Below, in pieces: positions 33,370 through 43,235 of a stretch of 64,000 nt of DNA (its first letter is position 1; every line of letters starts with the position of its first letter). A model generated the notes under the pieces. The model saw only the letters and a list, made by a program, of their open reading frames with translations. It was not told the DNA's origin and ran no database searches. The stretch spans positions 806,001 through 870,000 of the forward strand of contig NZ_OCMS01000002.1 in the NCBI RefSeq assembly GCF_900215325.1, read 5' to 3'. Origin of the DNA: Fibrobacter sp. UWB16. Its GTDB lineage: Bacteria > Fibrobacterota > Fibrobacteria > Fibrobacterales > Fibrobacteraceae. Both the position numbers and the translations under genes were made by a program.

Positions 33370-35163
33370 TTACTTTTTCTCGTTACCCTTGGGCATCTGC
33401 ACGGAGATGTGGATGTCCTGCAGCTGCTGGAGGTCCACTTCGCTCGGGCACTGGTCCATCGGGCTAGAGGCACTCGTGTTCTTCGGGAATGCGATGTAGT
33501 CACGGATAGATTCTTCACCTTCCATAGTAGCAACAACGCGGTCGAGACCGAAGGCCAAACCACCGTGCGGAGGAGCACCGTACTTGAAAGCATCGACGAA
33601 GAAGCCGAACTTGGTCTTCACCTGTTCTTCGGAGAGGCCGAGCAAGCGGAACACCTTTTCCTGAACTTCCGGGTTGTGAATACGGATAGAACCACCGCCG
33701 ATTTCCACACCGTTAAGAACAAGGTCATAAGCTTCGGCGTTGCAATCCTTGAGGTTGCCACTGAGCATCATGTCCAAATGTTCCGGAAGCGGGTTCGTGA
33801 ACGGATGGTGCATAGCCATGTAGCGGCCTTCCGTGTCGCTGTATTCGAACATCGGGAATTCGGTAATCCACACAAATTCACGCTTCTTCGGATCGCGGAG
33901 ACCCTTGATACGGGCGACTTCCAAGCGGAGCTGACCCATAGCCGTAGCAGCAATCTTTTCCGGACCGGCGATGAAGAACATCATGTCGCCGCACTTAGCG
34001 CCAACAGCATCGCGGAGTTCGTTAAGTTGTTCGGTCGTGAAGAACTTGCCGACCTGAGTTTCAACTTCGTCATTTTCCTTGACGCGCATCCACACGAGGC
34101 CCTTGGAACCGTACTTGCCCACGTAGGCGGTGAGTTCGTCGATCTGCTTACGAGTAAAGTCAACGCAACCCTTAGCTGCGATACCGCGGATCTTGCCACC
34201 AGCGGCAACGCAGTTCTTGAACACGCCAAAGTTGGACTTTGCACCGATTTCAGACACATCGTGGATTTCGAGGTCGAAGCGGAGGTCCGGCTTGTCGGAA
34301 CCGTACTTGAGCATAGCTTCAGCCCACTTCATACGGCGGATGTGGCGCGGCGGTTCGAAGTTCCAAACCTTGCCCAAAACTTCAGTCACGAACTTGTCGA
34401 ACATTTCCATCACTTCGTCCTGGTTGACGAAGGACATTTCAACGTCGATCTGCGTGAATTCCGGCTGACGGTCGGCGCGGAGGTCTTCGTCGCGGAAGCA
34501 CTTGGCGATCTGGAAGTAGCGGTCCATGCCAGCAATCATCAAGAGCTGCTTGTACTGCTGCGGAGACTGCGGGAGGGCGTAGAACTTGCCCGGGTTCACG
34601 CGGGACGGCACGAGGTAGTCACGTGCGCCTTCCGGAGTGGACTTGCAAAGGCACGGAGTTTCAATGTTTTCAAAACCGTTAGCGTAGAAGAAATCGTACA
34701 CGGCCTTGAGGAAGCGGCTCTTGAGGAGGAGCTTCTTCTGGATCCACGGACGGCGGAGGTCCAAATAGCGGTACTGCAAGCGGAGGTCGTCGTTTTCCTT
34801 GCATTCTTCGTTCGGGTCGTTAATGGCGAGCGGAGAAGTGAGAGCGGCGTTCAAAATTTCGAGCTTGTCAGCCTTGACTTCGATTTCACCCGTGGCGAGC
34901 TTTTCGTTCGTGTTGCCTTCTTCGCGGGCATAAACCTTACCAGTCACGTAAATAACGTATTCGTTACGGAGCTGTTCGGCAGTCTTCAAAACATCGGCAT
35001 TGTAATCCGGATTGAAAACGATCTGGGTCTTGCCATACTTGTCGCGGAGGTCAACGAAAATCACACCACCATGGTCGCGGCGGCGATCCACCCAACCGGC
35101 GAGTGTTACGATCTGGCCAACATCTTCCTTGCGAAGCTGGCCGCAGTTATGTGTACGTTTCAT
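33370..35163 (-). CDS. aspS: aspartyl-tRNA synthetase
   Basis: 597 residues from ATG 35163, with AAGGA ~8 bases upstream; the frame stays open a further 81 codons but that extension is not conserved-looking. An N-terminal OB fold (GWVDRRRDHGGVIFVDLRD) binds the anticodon. Class II motif 2 (CFRDEDLRADRQPEFTQID), a bacterial GAD insertion and motif 3 (GLAFGLDRVVATMEG) follow. His31 in the OB fold is the residue found in non-discriminating AspRS, which also charges tRNA-Asn, whereas E. coli has Leu at the matching place. If so, Asn-tRNA would need GatCAB. The gene is divergent from the V-ATPase operon. Confidence 0.96.
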   Translation of the reverse strand: MKRTHNCGQLRKEDVGQIVTLAGWVDRRRDHGGVIFVDLRDKYGKTQIVFNPDYNADVLKTAEQLRNEYVIYVTGKVYAREEGNTNEKLATGEIEVKADKLEILNAALTSPLAINDPNEECKENDDLRLQYRYLDLRRPWIQKKLLLKSRFLKAVYDFFYANGFENIETPCLCKSTPEGARDYLVPSRVNPGKFYALPQSPQQYKQLLMIAGMDRYFQIAKCFRDEDLRADRQPEFTQIDVEMSFVNQDEVMEMFDKFVTEVLGKVWNFEPPRHIRRMKWAEAMLKYGSDKPDLRFDLEIHDVSEIGAKSNFGVFKNCVAAGGKIRGIAAKGCVDFTRKQIDELTAYVGKYGSKGLVWMRVKENDEVETQVGKFFTTEQLNELRDAVGAKCGDMMFFIAGPEKIAATAMGQLRLEVARIKGLRDPKKREFVWITEFPMFEYSDTEGRYMAMHHPFTNPLPEHLDMMLSGNLKDCNAEAYDLVLNGVEIGGGSIRIHNPEVQEKVFRLLGLSEEQVKTKFGFFVDAFKYGAPPHGGLAFGLDRVVATMEGEESIRDYIAFPKNTSASSPMDQCPSEVDLQQLQDIHISVQMPKGNEKK

Positions 35164-35392
35164 GGTTGTATCCTTGAAGATAATTTTTCGCGGTGAAATA
35201 TAGAAAAACTTCCTAGTTGTTAATTGCTTGTTTTTGAAAAAGTCTTTTTGAATAGATTCATCATTTCTTTCCAAATCTGTAAAGCGCTTTCCATTTTCTG
35301 TCGAGGTTTTCCACCTTTTGTCGCTCCTTTTGGTCTTTTTATCCTCCAATTGTGCAAGTAAACAATATTTTCGCAATTTTTTGTCGATTTTC

Positions 35393-35422
35393 TTGTCTTT
35401 TTCCAAATTTTCCTAGTATATT
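35393..35422 (+). promoter_or_regulatory. candidate promoter of the V-ATPase operon
   Basis: TTGTCT (35393-35398) and TATATT (35417-35422) are spaced by 18 bases in the 321-base aspS/ATPase intergenic region. The start would be near 35430, giving a ~55-base leader. The rest of that region is A+T-rich with no further feature. Confidence 0.45.
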
Positions 35423-35484
35423 CTTTTCTGTGTTTAATAAAAATGCCCTTGAAAGGGGTGTTTTGGTTCAATTTGGAGATTTAA

Positions 35485-36087
35485 ATGGCAGAAGATTTGC
35501 AAGCCCTTATGGAACGCATCCAGAAGGATGCTGTCGAAAAGGCAGAACTCGCAGCAGCAGATATTATTTCTAAGGCAAAGGACAAGGCGGCCGAAATTGT
35601 CAGGGCTGCCGAAGACGAAGCCAAAGCAAAACTCGAAAACGCCGATAAGGAAGCACAAGCATTTACAGAACGCAGCGAACGCACGTTGGAACAGTCCGCT
35701 CGCGATTTGCTCCTCTCGGTGGGCAAGAACCTCGAAAAGATGATTCTTGATCTTCTCAGCCTCCAGATTGACAAGTCTCTCGATGAATCGACCGTGAAGA
35801 ACATGCTCCTCACGGTTGCAAAGAGCTACACCTCCGACATCGAAATTAACTTCTCCGAAGCCGATGCCAAGGCTCTCACGAGCTTTGTGATGGGCGAGTT
35901 TGCAAAGCAGCTCAAGGCTGGCGTCAAGGTCGAAAGCGACAAGGGCGTCAAGTTTGGCTTCCGCGTGAAGCTCGATGGCGGCAAGGTCAGCCACGAATTT
36001 ACAGAACAGGCAATGGCGGAATCTCTTTCTGCCTTGCTCAGACCGCAACTTGCAAAGATTGTAAACAAGGCCGCCCAGGGCAAATAA
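35485..36087 (+). CDS. atpE: V/A-type ATPase subunit E
   Basis: 200 residues. The N-terminal ~100 residues are a long Ala/Lys/Glu-rich helix (KAELAAADIISKAKDKAAE) forming the peripheral stalk coiled coil, and the C-terminal half is the globular head that binds A/B. The stalk joins the catalytic head to the membrane subunit I. GGAG at 35475-35478 lies 6 bases before the ATG. It is the first gene of an eight-gene operon in which no gap exceeds ~40 bases. Subunit E identity rests on coiled-coil character, size and operon position. Confidence 0.85.
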   Translation: MAEDLQALMERIQKDAVEKAELAAADIISKAKDKAAEIVRAAEDEAKAKLENADKEAQAFTERSERTLEQSARDLLLSVGKNLEKMILDLLSLQIDKSLDESTVKNMLLTVAKSYTSDIEINFSEADAKALTSFVMGEFAKQLKAGVKVESDKGVKFGFRVKLDGGKVSHEFTEQAMAESLSALLRPQLAKIVNKAAQGK

Positions 36088-36096
36088 GGCGGTCCA

Positions 36097-36633
36097 ATGA
36101 GCAGTCCAGCATATTTGATGGCATCGCTTCCGATGCTAGAACTGGGCGACGTTCCGCCCCTTAGCATGGCCGAGTTCCGTGGCCGTTGCGAAGGTGTGCT
36201 GGATGCCCCAGAACTCGAAGCGCTCGACGCCCTTTTAGCGGGCGAGGAGAGCGATGATGAATTTGTTAGGGAATACCAGTCCCGCGAAACCCAGATGAGA
36301 AATGTTTCAGGTAGGCTCCGCGCCCAGGCGTGGGGCCCTGAAGTGCGTTTTGCGGAACGTTCATTCTCTGGTTATGACGTCACCTTTGCGAAGATGATCC
36401 AGGACGCGTTCATGAAGTCAAATCCGCTTGAAAAGGAACAGGATATCGACCGCGCCCGTTTTTGGCTTGTGGATAGCCTTGCCGGTGTAGGCGAGGGGAC
36501 CATCAAGCACGTCTACGCCTATGCGATTAAGCTTAGAATCTGCGAGCGTTGGGCTCGTTTGAACGATATCGCAGGCGACAAGGCCGTCATCAATATTATT
36601 AATGAAAACGATCCTGCATACAGGCAGGAATGA
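36097..36633 (+). CDS. DUF2764-like V-ATPase operon protein
   Basis: 178 residues, located between subunits E and A exactly where bacterial V-ATPase operons of Bacteroidota, spirochaetes and chlamydiae carry a DUF2764 gene. Features include an N-terminal YLMASLPMLELGDVPPLS segment and a C-terminal helical segment AYAIKLRICERWARLN. This operon lacks subunit C, and the helical C-terminus invites the idea that this protein caps the rotor or joins it to the ring; that is inference. It is shorter than I expect for the family. AAGGCGG lies 4 bases upstream. Its TGA overlaps an ATG (36630) that could be an alternative start of subunit A. Confidence 0.7.
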   Translation: MSSPAYLMASLPMLELGDVPPLSMAEFRGRCEGVLDAPELEALDALLAGEESDDEFVREYQSRETQMRNVSGRLRAQAWGPEVRFAERSFSGYDVTFAKMIQDAFMKSNPLEKEQDIDRARFWLVDSLAGVGEGTIKHVYAYAIKLRICERWARLNDIAGDKAVINIINENDPAYRQE

Positions 36634-36650
36634 GTGGAGGTCCATTTTCA

Positions 36651-38408
36651 ATGGCTAGTATCGGAAAAATAACCGGCGTGAACGGAAACCTGATTCGTGT
36701 CAAGTTTGAAAGCGCCGTTTCCCAGAACGAAGTGGCTTATGCAAAGCTCATTTCGAAGAACGAAGCAGGTAAGACAGAAATCATCCCCCTTAAGAGCGAA
36801 GTGATTCGTATCCGTGGTGATTACGCTGAACTCCAGGTGTTCGAAGATACGACTGGCCTCAAGGCTGGCGACGAAGTCGAATTTACGGGTGAACTTCTTT
36901 CTGTTGAACTTGGTCCGGGTCTCCTTACTCAAGTTTTTGATGGTCTTCAGAACCCGCTGCCGAAACTCGCTGATGAATGCGGCTTCTTCCTCCAGCGCGG
37001 TAAGTACTTGAAGGCTCTCCCGCGTGACAAGAAGTGGGCTTTTACTCCGGTCGCTAAGGCTGGCGATGTTGTTGTCGCTGGTGATACGCTCGGTACGGTT
37101 CCGGAAGGTGTTTTCTCGCACCGCATCATGGTGCCGTTCAAGCTCCTCGGCAAGTGGACTGTGGATTACATTACGACTGCCGGTGACCGCGTTGTCGAAG
37201 ATGTTGTCGCAAAGCTCAAGAACGACAAGGGCGAATCTGTTGACGTGACGATGGTGCAGACCTGGCCGGTCAAGATGCCGATCAAGGCATTTGAAGAACG
37301 CCTCCGCCCGTCCAAGCCGCTTACCATGCAGCAGCGCATTATCGATACGTTCTTCCCTGTGATGCAGGGTGGTACGTTCTGTACGCCGGGCCCCTTCGGT
37401 GCCGGTAAGACCGTGCTCCAGCAGCTCATGAGCCGTTATGCCGATGTGGACATCGTGATTTTGGCTGCTTGCGGTGAACGTGCTGGTGAAGTGGTGGAAA
37501 CCCTTCGCGAATTCCCGGAATTGATTGACCCGCGTACGGGCAAGTCCTTGATGGAACGTACGCTTATCATTTGTAACACGTCTTCGATGCCGGTGGCTGC
37601 TCGTGAAGCTTCCGTTTATACCGGCGTGACGCTCGCTGAATACTACCGTCAGATGGGCCTCAACGTGCTCCTCCTCGCTGACTCCACTTCCCGTTGGGCT
37701 CAGGCTCTCCGTGAAATGAGTGGACGTTTGGAAGAAATTCCGGGCGAAGAAGCATTCCCGGCTTACCTCGAATCTGTGATCGCATCTTTCTACGAACGCG
37801 GTGGCGTTGTCCGCCTCAAGGACGGTTCTACCGGTTCCGTGACGATTTGCGGTTCCGTGTCTCCGGCTGGTGGTAACTTCGAAGAACCGGTGACCCAGGC
37901 AACCCTCAAGGTGGTGGGTGCATTCCTTGGCCTTTCCCGTGAACGTTCTGACCAGCGCCGTTTCCCGGCAATCCACCCGTTGGATTCCTGGTCCAAGTAC
38001 GAAGGCATTATCGATTCCAAGAAGGTCGCTCAGGCCCGTTCTATCCTCGCTAATGGCGTGGACGTGAACAACATGATGAAGGTTGTGGGCGAAGAAGGTA
38101 CTTCGATCGAAGACTTCATTGTTTATCTGAAATCTGAATATCTTGATGCCGTTTATCTGCAGCAGGACGCCTATAACGAAATCGACGCCGCTTGCTCTGC
38201 AGAACGACAGAAGTACGTGTTCGACAAGATTTACACCATCCTCATGACGCCGATGACGTTTACCGAAAAGGATGTCGCCCGTACGTTCTTCCTCAAGCTC
38301 ACGCAGGCTACCAAGGACTGGAACCGCGTGGCGTTTGACTCTCAGGAATTCAAGGATCTCGAATCCAGTATTTTTGCTTCCGTAAAGGAGGTTTCTGCTA
38401 ATGCATAA
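36651..38408 (+). CDS. atpA: V/A-type ATPase catalytic subunit A
   Basis: 585 residues. The Walker A motif is [12 protein letters not shown], with a typical V-type non-homologous insertion preceding it. [33 protein letters not shown] is the Walker B/arginine region, starting near residue 325. The subunit hydrolyses or makes ATP at the A/B interface. ATG 36651 ([12 protein letters not shown]) is preferred because the conserved beta-barrel starts there and GGAGG lies at 36636-36640; ATG 36630 would add seven residues and overlap the previous stop. Its 3' end overlaps the subunit B start by 8 bases, implying coupled translation. Confidence 0.96.
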   Translation: MASIGKITGVNGNLIRVKFESAVSQNEVAYAKLISKNEAGKTEIIPLKSEVIRIRGDYAELQVFEDTTGLKAGDEVEFTGELLSVELGPGLLTQVFDGLQNPLPKLADECGFFLQRGKYLKALPRDKKWAFTPVAKAGDVVVAGDTLGTVPEGVFSHRIMVPFKLLGKWTVDYITTAGDRVVEDVVAKLKNDKGESVDVTMVQTWPVKMPIKAFEERLRPSKPLTMQQRIIDTFFPVMQGGTFCTPGPFGAGKTVLQQLMSRYADVDIVILAACGERAGEVVETLREFPELIDPRTGKSLMERTLIICNTSSMPVAAREASVYTGVTLAEYYRQMGLNVLLLADSTSRWAQALREMSGRLEEIPGEEAFPAYLESVIASFYERGGVVRLKDGSTGSVTICGSVSPAGGNFEEPVTQATLKVVGAFLGLSRERSDQRRFPAIHPLDSWSKYEGIIDSKKVAQARSILANGVDVNNMMKVVGEEGTSIEDFIVYLKSEYLDAVYLQQDAYNEIDAACSAERQKYVFDKIYTILMTPMTFTEKDVARTFFLKLTQATKDWNRVAFDSQEFKDLESSIFASVKEVSANA

Positions 38409-39702
38409 TGTTGCTTACCATCGTATTGAACGCATTGCCGGTTCTGTGATTACTTTGAGAGCCGAAGGCGTTGCAAACCAGGAACTGGCTCAGGTAACGA
38501 GCTCTTTCGGTACTTCTCTTGCCCGTGTGATCCGCATTGACGGTGACCTCGTGGACTTGCAGGTCTTTGCAGGTGCTCGTGGTATTTCTACGGACTCCGA
38601 AGTGCGATTCCTCGGTGAACCGATGAAGGTCCCGTACAGCGATGCTTTGCTTGGCCGCGTGTTTAACGGTGCCGGCAAGCCGCGTGACAACGGCCCGGAA
38701 GTCGATGGCGAACGCATCACGATTGGCGGTCCCTCTGTGAACCCTGCTAAGCGTATCATCCCGAAGACGATGGTGCGTACGGGTATCCCGATGATTGACG
38801 TGTTCAACACGCTCGTCGTTTCGCAGAAGCTCCCGATTTTCTCGATTGCAGGTGAACCCTACAACGAACTTTTGGCACGTATCGCCTTGCAGGCTGAAGT
38901 CGACGTGATTATCCTCGGCGGCATGGGCCTCAAGCACGATGACTACCTCTATCTCAAGGATTACCTCGAAAAGAACGGTGCTCTTTCCCGTACGGTGATG
39001 TTCATGCATACCGCATCTGACCCGATTGTGGAATGCTTGCTCGTTCCGGATGCATCTTTGGCTGTTGCTGAAAAGTTTGCAACCGAAGGCAAGAACGTGC
39101 TCGTGCTCCTCACGGACATGACGAACTTTGCCGACGCCATGAAGGAAATTGCTATTACGATGGAACAGATTCCGTCTAACCGTGGTTATCCTGGCGACCT
39201 TTACTCTCAGCTTGCAAGCCGCTACGAAAAGGCTGTGGACTTTAGCGATGCTGGTTCTATCACGATTTTGGCTGTGACCACCATGCCGGGCGACGACGTG
39301 ACGCACCCGGTTCCGGACAACACGGGTTACATTACCGAAGGTCAGTTCTACTTGCGCAAGGGCCGTATCGAACCGTTCGGTTCTTTGAGCCGCTTGAAGC
39401 AGCAGGTGAACGGCAAGACCCGTAGCGACCACCGTACCATCATGAACACCATGATTCAGCTGTACGCAAGCTACAAGGAAACCTTGGAAAAGCAATCCAT
39501 GGGCTTCAACATGAGCAACTGGGACCAGAAGCTGTTGAAGTACGGCGTACGCTTCGAAAAGGAAATGATGGACCTTTCTGTGAACATCCCTCTTGAAAAG
39601 GCTTTGGATCTCGGATGGGAAATCCTCGCCGATTGCTTCACTCCTGAAGAAACCGGTATCCCCACCAAGATGATCAATCAGTACTGGCCGAAGAAGTGGT
39701 AA
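38401..39702 (+). CDS. atpB: V/A-type ATPase subunit B
   Basis: 433 residues, the non-catalytic nucleotide-binding homologue of subunit A. It has no Walker A ([15 protein letters not shown] instead), keeps [14 protein letters not shown] and [18 protein letters not shown], and shows the B-type C-terminus. AAGGAGG lies inside the end of the A gene, and the start codon overlaps the A stop region by 8 bases, which should keep A and B at equal amounts. It forms the A3B3 hexamer with subunit A. Confidence 0.96.
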   Translation: MHNVAYHRIERIAGSVITLRAEGVANQELAQVTSSFGTSLARVIRIDGDLVDLQVFAGARGISTDSEVRFLGEPMKVPYSDALLGRVFNGAGKPRDNGPEVDGERITIGGPSVNPAKRIIPKTMVRTGIPMIDVFNTLVVSQKLPIFSIAGEPYNELLARIALQAEVDVIILGGMGLKHDDYLYLKDYLEKNGALSRTVMFMHTASDPIVECLLVPDASLAVAEKFATEGKNVLVLLTDMTNFADAMKEIAITMEQIPSNRGYPGDLYSQLASRYEKAVDFSDAGSITILAVTTMPGDDVTHPVPDNTGYITEGQFYLRKGRIEPFGSLSRLKQQVNGKTRSDHRTIMNTMIQLYASYKETLEKQSMGFNMSNWDQKLLKYGVRFEKEMMDLSVNIPLEKALDLGWEILADCFTPEETGIPTKMINQYWPKKW

Positions 39703-39703
39703 T

Positions 39704-40336
39704 ATGGCTAAGGTCAAGTTAACTAAAAACGCCCTCAAGGCGGAACGTGACGCACTGAAGCGCTTCCAGCGCTATCTGCCGACGTTGCTTCTGAAAAAGC
39801 AGCAGTTGCAGATGGAAATGCGTACGCTCCAGGAGAAGGTGATGGCGAAACGCGAAGAAGAGGATAAGCTCCGCAAGAGTATGGCTTCGTGGATTTCGCT
39901 TTTTGCCGATCCCATTGAGTGGAAAAAATATCTCTCGGTGAAGAGTGTCGAACAGGGCGAGGGTAACATTGCCGGCGTGAAGATTCCGACGTTTAGCGGC
40001 GTGGAATTCAACGTGAACATTCCGGACTTCTTTACGACTCCGGTGTGGCTCGACGATGGTATCCGCAGCTTGCAAGGTTTGATTTCCTTGCGCCTGGAAC
40101 GCCGCGTGCTCGAAAAGCAGTACGAACTCCTTTCGAAGGAACTGCGTACCACGAGCCAGCGTGTGAACCTGTTCGAAAAGGTGAAAATTCCCGAGTCTAA
40201 GGATAACATTCGCAAAATCAATATCTTCTTGGGTGACCAGCAGACAAGCGGTGTGGCCCGTAGTAAGCTTGCAAAGGGCAAGGCTACGGCTAAGGCGCTT
40301 GCACTTGACGCCCAGAGTAAGGAGGTTGCCGCATGA
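39704..40336 (+). CDS. atpD: V/A-type ATPase subunit D
   Basis: 210 residues. The central-stalk subunit D is a long antiparallel coiled coil that turns inside A3B3. Here both ends are helical (LKRFQRYLPTLLLKKQQLQM and RVNLFEKVKIPESKDNIRKI), with a mid-region giving the hairpin tip. It begins one base after the B stop and ends in ATGA shared with subunit I. The tail is Ala/Lys-rich. Confidence 0.92.
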   Translation: MAKVKLTKNALKAERDALKRFQRYLPTLLLKKQQLQMEMRTLQEKVMAKREEEDKLRKSMASWISLFADPIEWKKYLSVKSVEQGEGNIAGVKIPTFSGVEFNVNIPDFFTTPVWLDDGIRSLQGLISLRLERRVLEKQYELLSKELRTTSQRVNLFEKVKIPESKDNIRKINIFLGDQQTSGVARSKLAKGKATAKALALDAQSKEVAA

Positions 40337-42264
40337 TTACTCCTATGAAGAAGGTGACCATTCTTACGCTTGCAAGCCATAAGGAAGAAACCCTTAAGGC
40401 TCTGCGCGAAATGGAAATTATCCATTTGACTCCGCTCCAGAATGCCGTTGGTGCATCTGTGAACGGTGCAAAGGGTGCTGTGGCCCGCGTGCAGAAGGCT
40501 ATGGAAGTCGTTCCGGATAAGCTCCGCAAGGGGGTTACGCCTGCAGCGAAAGGTGCAAGCGGTGTAACGCTCGTCGAAGAAATCCAGACGCTCATTTCGG
40601 ATAAGAAAAATGCCGAAATCCAGTTGGAGCAAGCCAAGGAAGAACTTGAAAAGCTCCACGCTTTTGGAAATCTCGATCCGCGAACGGTCAAGGAACTCGC
40701 CGCAAAGGGCATCTTTGTCCGTCTTTATCTCGTCGACCTTTCCAAGGAACCTTTTGAAGTCGATGGCGATAACGCTTACAAGCATGTCTTTGGCAAGGAT
40801 GAAAATGGCACGTACATTGCCGTGTTCACGAAGGGCGATGCTCCTGCATCTGTGAAGGGTGCGTTTACGGAACTCGCCATGCCTCTCAAGTCGCTCGAAG
40901 AATATCGAATGATCGAAGAGGAATCGAACACGACGATTTCTGCTGTGGACGAACGCTTTGCACAGCTTGCCTCCGTGAAGGACGATCTTGAAGACCGCCT
41001 TTTGGAAGTGACGGACCGTTACAATCTCGTGGAAGCTTCTGCAAGCATGCTCCAGAACAAGGGTTTGGCAGCTCTCCAGGGATTCTGCCCGGAACCGCGC
41101 GTTGCTGAAATCAGTGCGGCTGCGAAGGCAAACGGCTGGGGCATCCGCGTTGAAGATCCAACGGACGAAGATAACATCCCGACGCTTCTCGGCTACAACA
41201 AGCTTTCACGCCCGATGCAGTGCCTCTATGACATTATTGGCATCTCGCCGGGCTACAACGAAGTTGACGTGAGCTCTGTGTTCCTCTGCTTCTTTAGCCT
41301 TTTCTTTGCGATGATTGTGGGCGATATGGCTTATGGCCTGTTGTTCCTCGGTCTTGCGATGTTTGCTCGCTCGAAAATGCCGAAGGCAAGTAGTGCCGGA
41401 TTCCACTTTGTGTATTTGATGAGCTGGGCGACTATCATCTGGGGCGCCATCAATGCAAACTTCCTCGGCCTTACGCCGGAACTTGCAGGGTGGAGCTACT
41501 ACCTCGATATCGCTAACTACAACTTTATCCCGGAAGGCGTGCGCAACGTGCTCTACTGGATTCGCAGCTCTGCTCCGACGGATCCGACGCGCTTCGAAGC
41601 GTACAAGCAGTTCTGCGAGACGTTTACGTTCTTGCCCGCTAGCTTTGTGCCGAAGGCTGCTGGAGCATCCCAGATGCAGCATATCCAGCTGTTTTGCTTC
41701 TGCATTGCTGTTGTGCATTTGAGCATTGCTCATGCGTGGAATGTCGTTGTGCGCCTCAAGCGCAAGTCTTCGACGTTCATGGCGCAGGTGGGCTGGCTCA
41801 TGGGCGCTTGGGTCATGTTCTTCCTTGCATGCAACATGGTGCTTGGAATCGACATGCCGAAGTTCGTCATCCCGATGTTTATCGTGGAAGTCGTGCTTCT
41901 CGTGCTCTTTACGGTGCCGCCTAGCCGCCTCAAACAGGACTTCATCAGCATCCCGATGCTCGTGCTCGACATCGTGAACAGCTTCACCGACGTTATCAGC
42001 TATATCCGTCTCTTTGCAGTGGGTATGTCTGGTGCCGCCATCGCCGAAGCGTTCAATGGAATGCTCTCGCCGCTGTTTGGCTCTGCCGTGGGTGTTGCCG
42101 GTGCTGCTCTAGTTCTTTTGGGCGTTCATGGCCTGAACATTGCACTTGCCGTGATGGGCGTTGCAGTGCATGCCGTACGTCTTAACACACTCGAATTTTC
42201 AAATGGACTTGGTCTTGAATGGAGCGGATTTGCATTCAGCCCCTTCGCCAAGCAAAAAAATTAA
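40333..42264 (+). CDS. atpI: V/A-type ATPase membrane subunit I (a)
   Basis: 643 residues. The N-terminal ~300 residues are soluble and coiled-coil-rich (stalk-binding), and the C-terminal half has about seven to eight membrane segments starting at VSSVFLCFFSLFFAMIVGDM. The essential translocation Arg lies in DVISYIRLFAVGMSGAAIA. The subunit carries the ion half-channels facing the K ring. The 4-base ATGA overlap with subunit D indicates coupled translation. Confidence 0.95.
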   Translation: MITPMKKVTILTLASHKEETLKALREMEIIHLTPLQNAVGASVNGAKGAVARVQKAMEVVPDKLRKGVTPAAKGASGVTLVEEIQTLISDKKNAEIQLEQAKEELEKLHAFGNLDPRTVKELAAKGIFVRLYLVDLSKEPFEVDGDNAYKHVFGKDENGTYIAVFTKGDAPASVKGAFTELAMPLKSLEEYRMIEEESNTTISAVDERFAQLASVKDDLEDRLLEVTDRYNLVEASASMLQNKGLAALQGFCPEPRVAEISAAAKANGWGIRVEDPTDEDNIPTLLGYNKLSRPMQCLYDIIGISPGYNEVDVSSVFLCFFSLFFAMIVGDMAYGLLFLGLAMFARSKMPKASSAGFHFVYLMSWATIIWGAINANFLGLTPELAGWSYYLDIANYNFIPEGVRNVLYWIRSSAPTDPTRFEAYKQFCETFTFLPASFVPKAAGASQMQHIQLFCFCIAVVHLSIAHAWNVVVRLKRKSSTFMAQVGWLMGAWVMFFLACNMVLGIDMPKFVIPMFIVEVVLLVLFTVPPSRLKQDFISIPMLVLDIVNSFTDVISYIRLFAVGMSGAAIAEAFNGMLSPLFGSAVGVAGAALVLLGVHGLNIALAVMGVAVHAVRLNTLEFSNGLGLEWSGFAFSPFAKQKN

Positions 42265-42303
42265 ACCAAGGGTTAAATCCCGCTACTTAATGAGGATAAT
42301 ATA

Positions 42304-42759
42304 ATGGAACCGAATACAATGGTGACTCTCGCTAAAATGGGTGCTGCAGCTGCGCTTGGCATTGCGGCTATGGGCTCTGCCCTTGGTTGCGGAACGGCCG
42401 GTATGTCTGCTATCACGATGTGGAAGAAGGCTTACGCTCAGGGTAAGTCTGCTCTCTTCACGCTTCTCGTGTTCGTCGGTGCTCCGATTTCCCAGACGAT
42501 TTACGGCATGTTGCTCATGAACTTCATCTTGAGCAAGGCTGCTGAACAGGGCTTTACGAACTGGGGCGGCTGCCTCGGTGCTGGTATCTTCGGTGGCCTC
42601 GGCATGATGGCTTCTGCTTGGTACCAGGGCAAGTCTGCTGCAGTGGCTTGCGATGCTCTCGGTGAAACCGGCAAGGGCATGGTGAACTACTTGATGGTTC
42701 TCGGTATCGTCGAAACCGTCGCTTTGTTCGTGCTCGTGTTCTCCATGATGGTGCTTTAA
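42304..42759 (+). CDS. atpK: V-ATPase proteolipid K, copy 1
   Basis: 151 residues, four membrane helices in two hairpins. Aligned by eye to E. hirae NtpK, the ion-site side chains Thr64, Gln65, Gln110 and Glu139 correspond here to Ser63, Gln64 (PISQTIYG), Gln108 (AWYQGKS) and Glu137 (GIVETVALF). All oxygen ligands are thus kept, as expected for a Na+-capable ring. Only the second hairpin carries the carboxylate. GAGGATAA precedes the ATG, and the gene lies 39 bases after subunit I. Confidence 0.93.
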   Translation: MEPNTMVTLAKMGAAAALGIAAMGSALGCGTAGMSAITMWKKAYAQGKSALFTLLVFVGAPISQTIYGMLLMNFILSKAAEQGFTNWGGCLGAGIFGGLGMMASAWYQGKSAAVACDALGETGKGMVNYLMVLGIVETVALFVLVFSMMVL

Positions 42760-42777
42760 TCGAAAGAGGTTGCACTT

Positions 42778-43233
42778 ATGGATCAATCACAACTTTTAAC
42801 GCTCGCAAAGCTCGGTGCGGTGGCGGCTCTTGGCCTTGCCGCGGTGGGCTCTGCGCTGGGCTGCGGGACTGCCGGCATGGCGGCCATCGGTGCCTGGAAA
42901 AAGGCGTATCTCAAGGGTAAGAACGCGCTCTTTACGCTGCTCATCTTCGTGGGTGCGCCGATTGCGCAGACGATTTACGGCATGCTCCTGATGATGTTCA
43001 TTTTGAACAAGTCGCAGGCAAATCCTGGCAACTGGGCTGCTTACCTTGGCGTAGGCATCTTCGGTGGCATCGGCATGATGGCTAGCGCCTGGTACGTGGG
43101 TAAGTCCGCTGCTGACGCTTGCAACGCCCTCGGCGAAACAGGCAAGGGCCTCGTGAACTACCTCATGGTGCTCGGCGTGGGCGAAACGGTCGCGCTGTTC
43201 GTCATGGTGTTCTCCATGATGCTGGTGTCGTAG
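42778..43233 (+). CDS. atpK: V-ATPase proteolipid K, copy 2 (altered ion site)
   Basis: 151 residues, clearly homologous to copy 1 along the whole length and 18 bases downstream. The carboxylate Glu136 (GVGETVALF) and Gln64 remain, but Ser63 is Ala (PIAQTIYG) and the Gln108 position is Val107 (AWYVGKS). Two of four side-chain ligands known from the Na+ ring of E. hirae are therefore missing. It may form a mixed K ring, a separate ring used in other conditions, or an H+-type subunit. AAAGAGG precedes the ATG. It is the last gene of the operon. Confidence 0.93.
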   Translation: MDQSQLLTLAKLGAVAALGLAAVGSALGCGTAGMAAIGAWKKAYLKGKNALFTLLIFVGAPIAQTIYGMLLMMFILNKSQANPGNWAAYLGVGIFGGIGMMASAWYVGKSAADACNALGETGKGLVNYLMVLGVGETVALFVMVFSMMLVS

Positions 43234-43235
43234 CC

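Noticed and set aside
35164-35406. N-terminal extension of AspRS
   Set aside because: The frame is open, but the extension is A+T-rich, basic and unlike any AspRS. ATG 35163 with AAGGA gives the standard protein.
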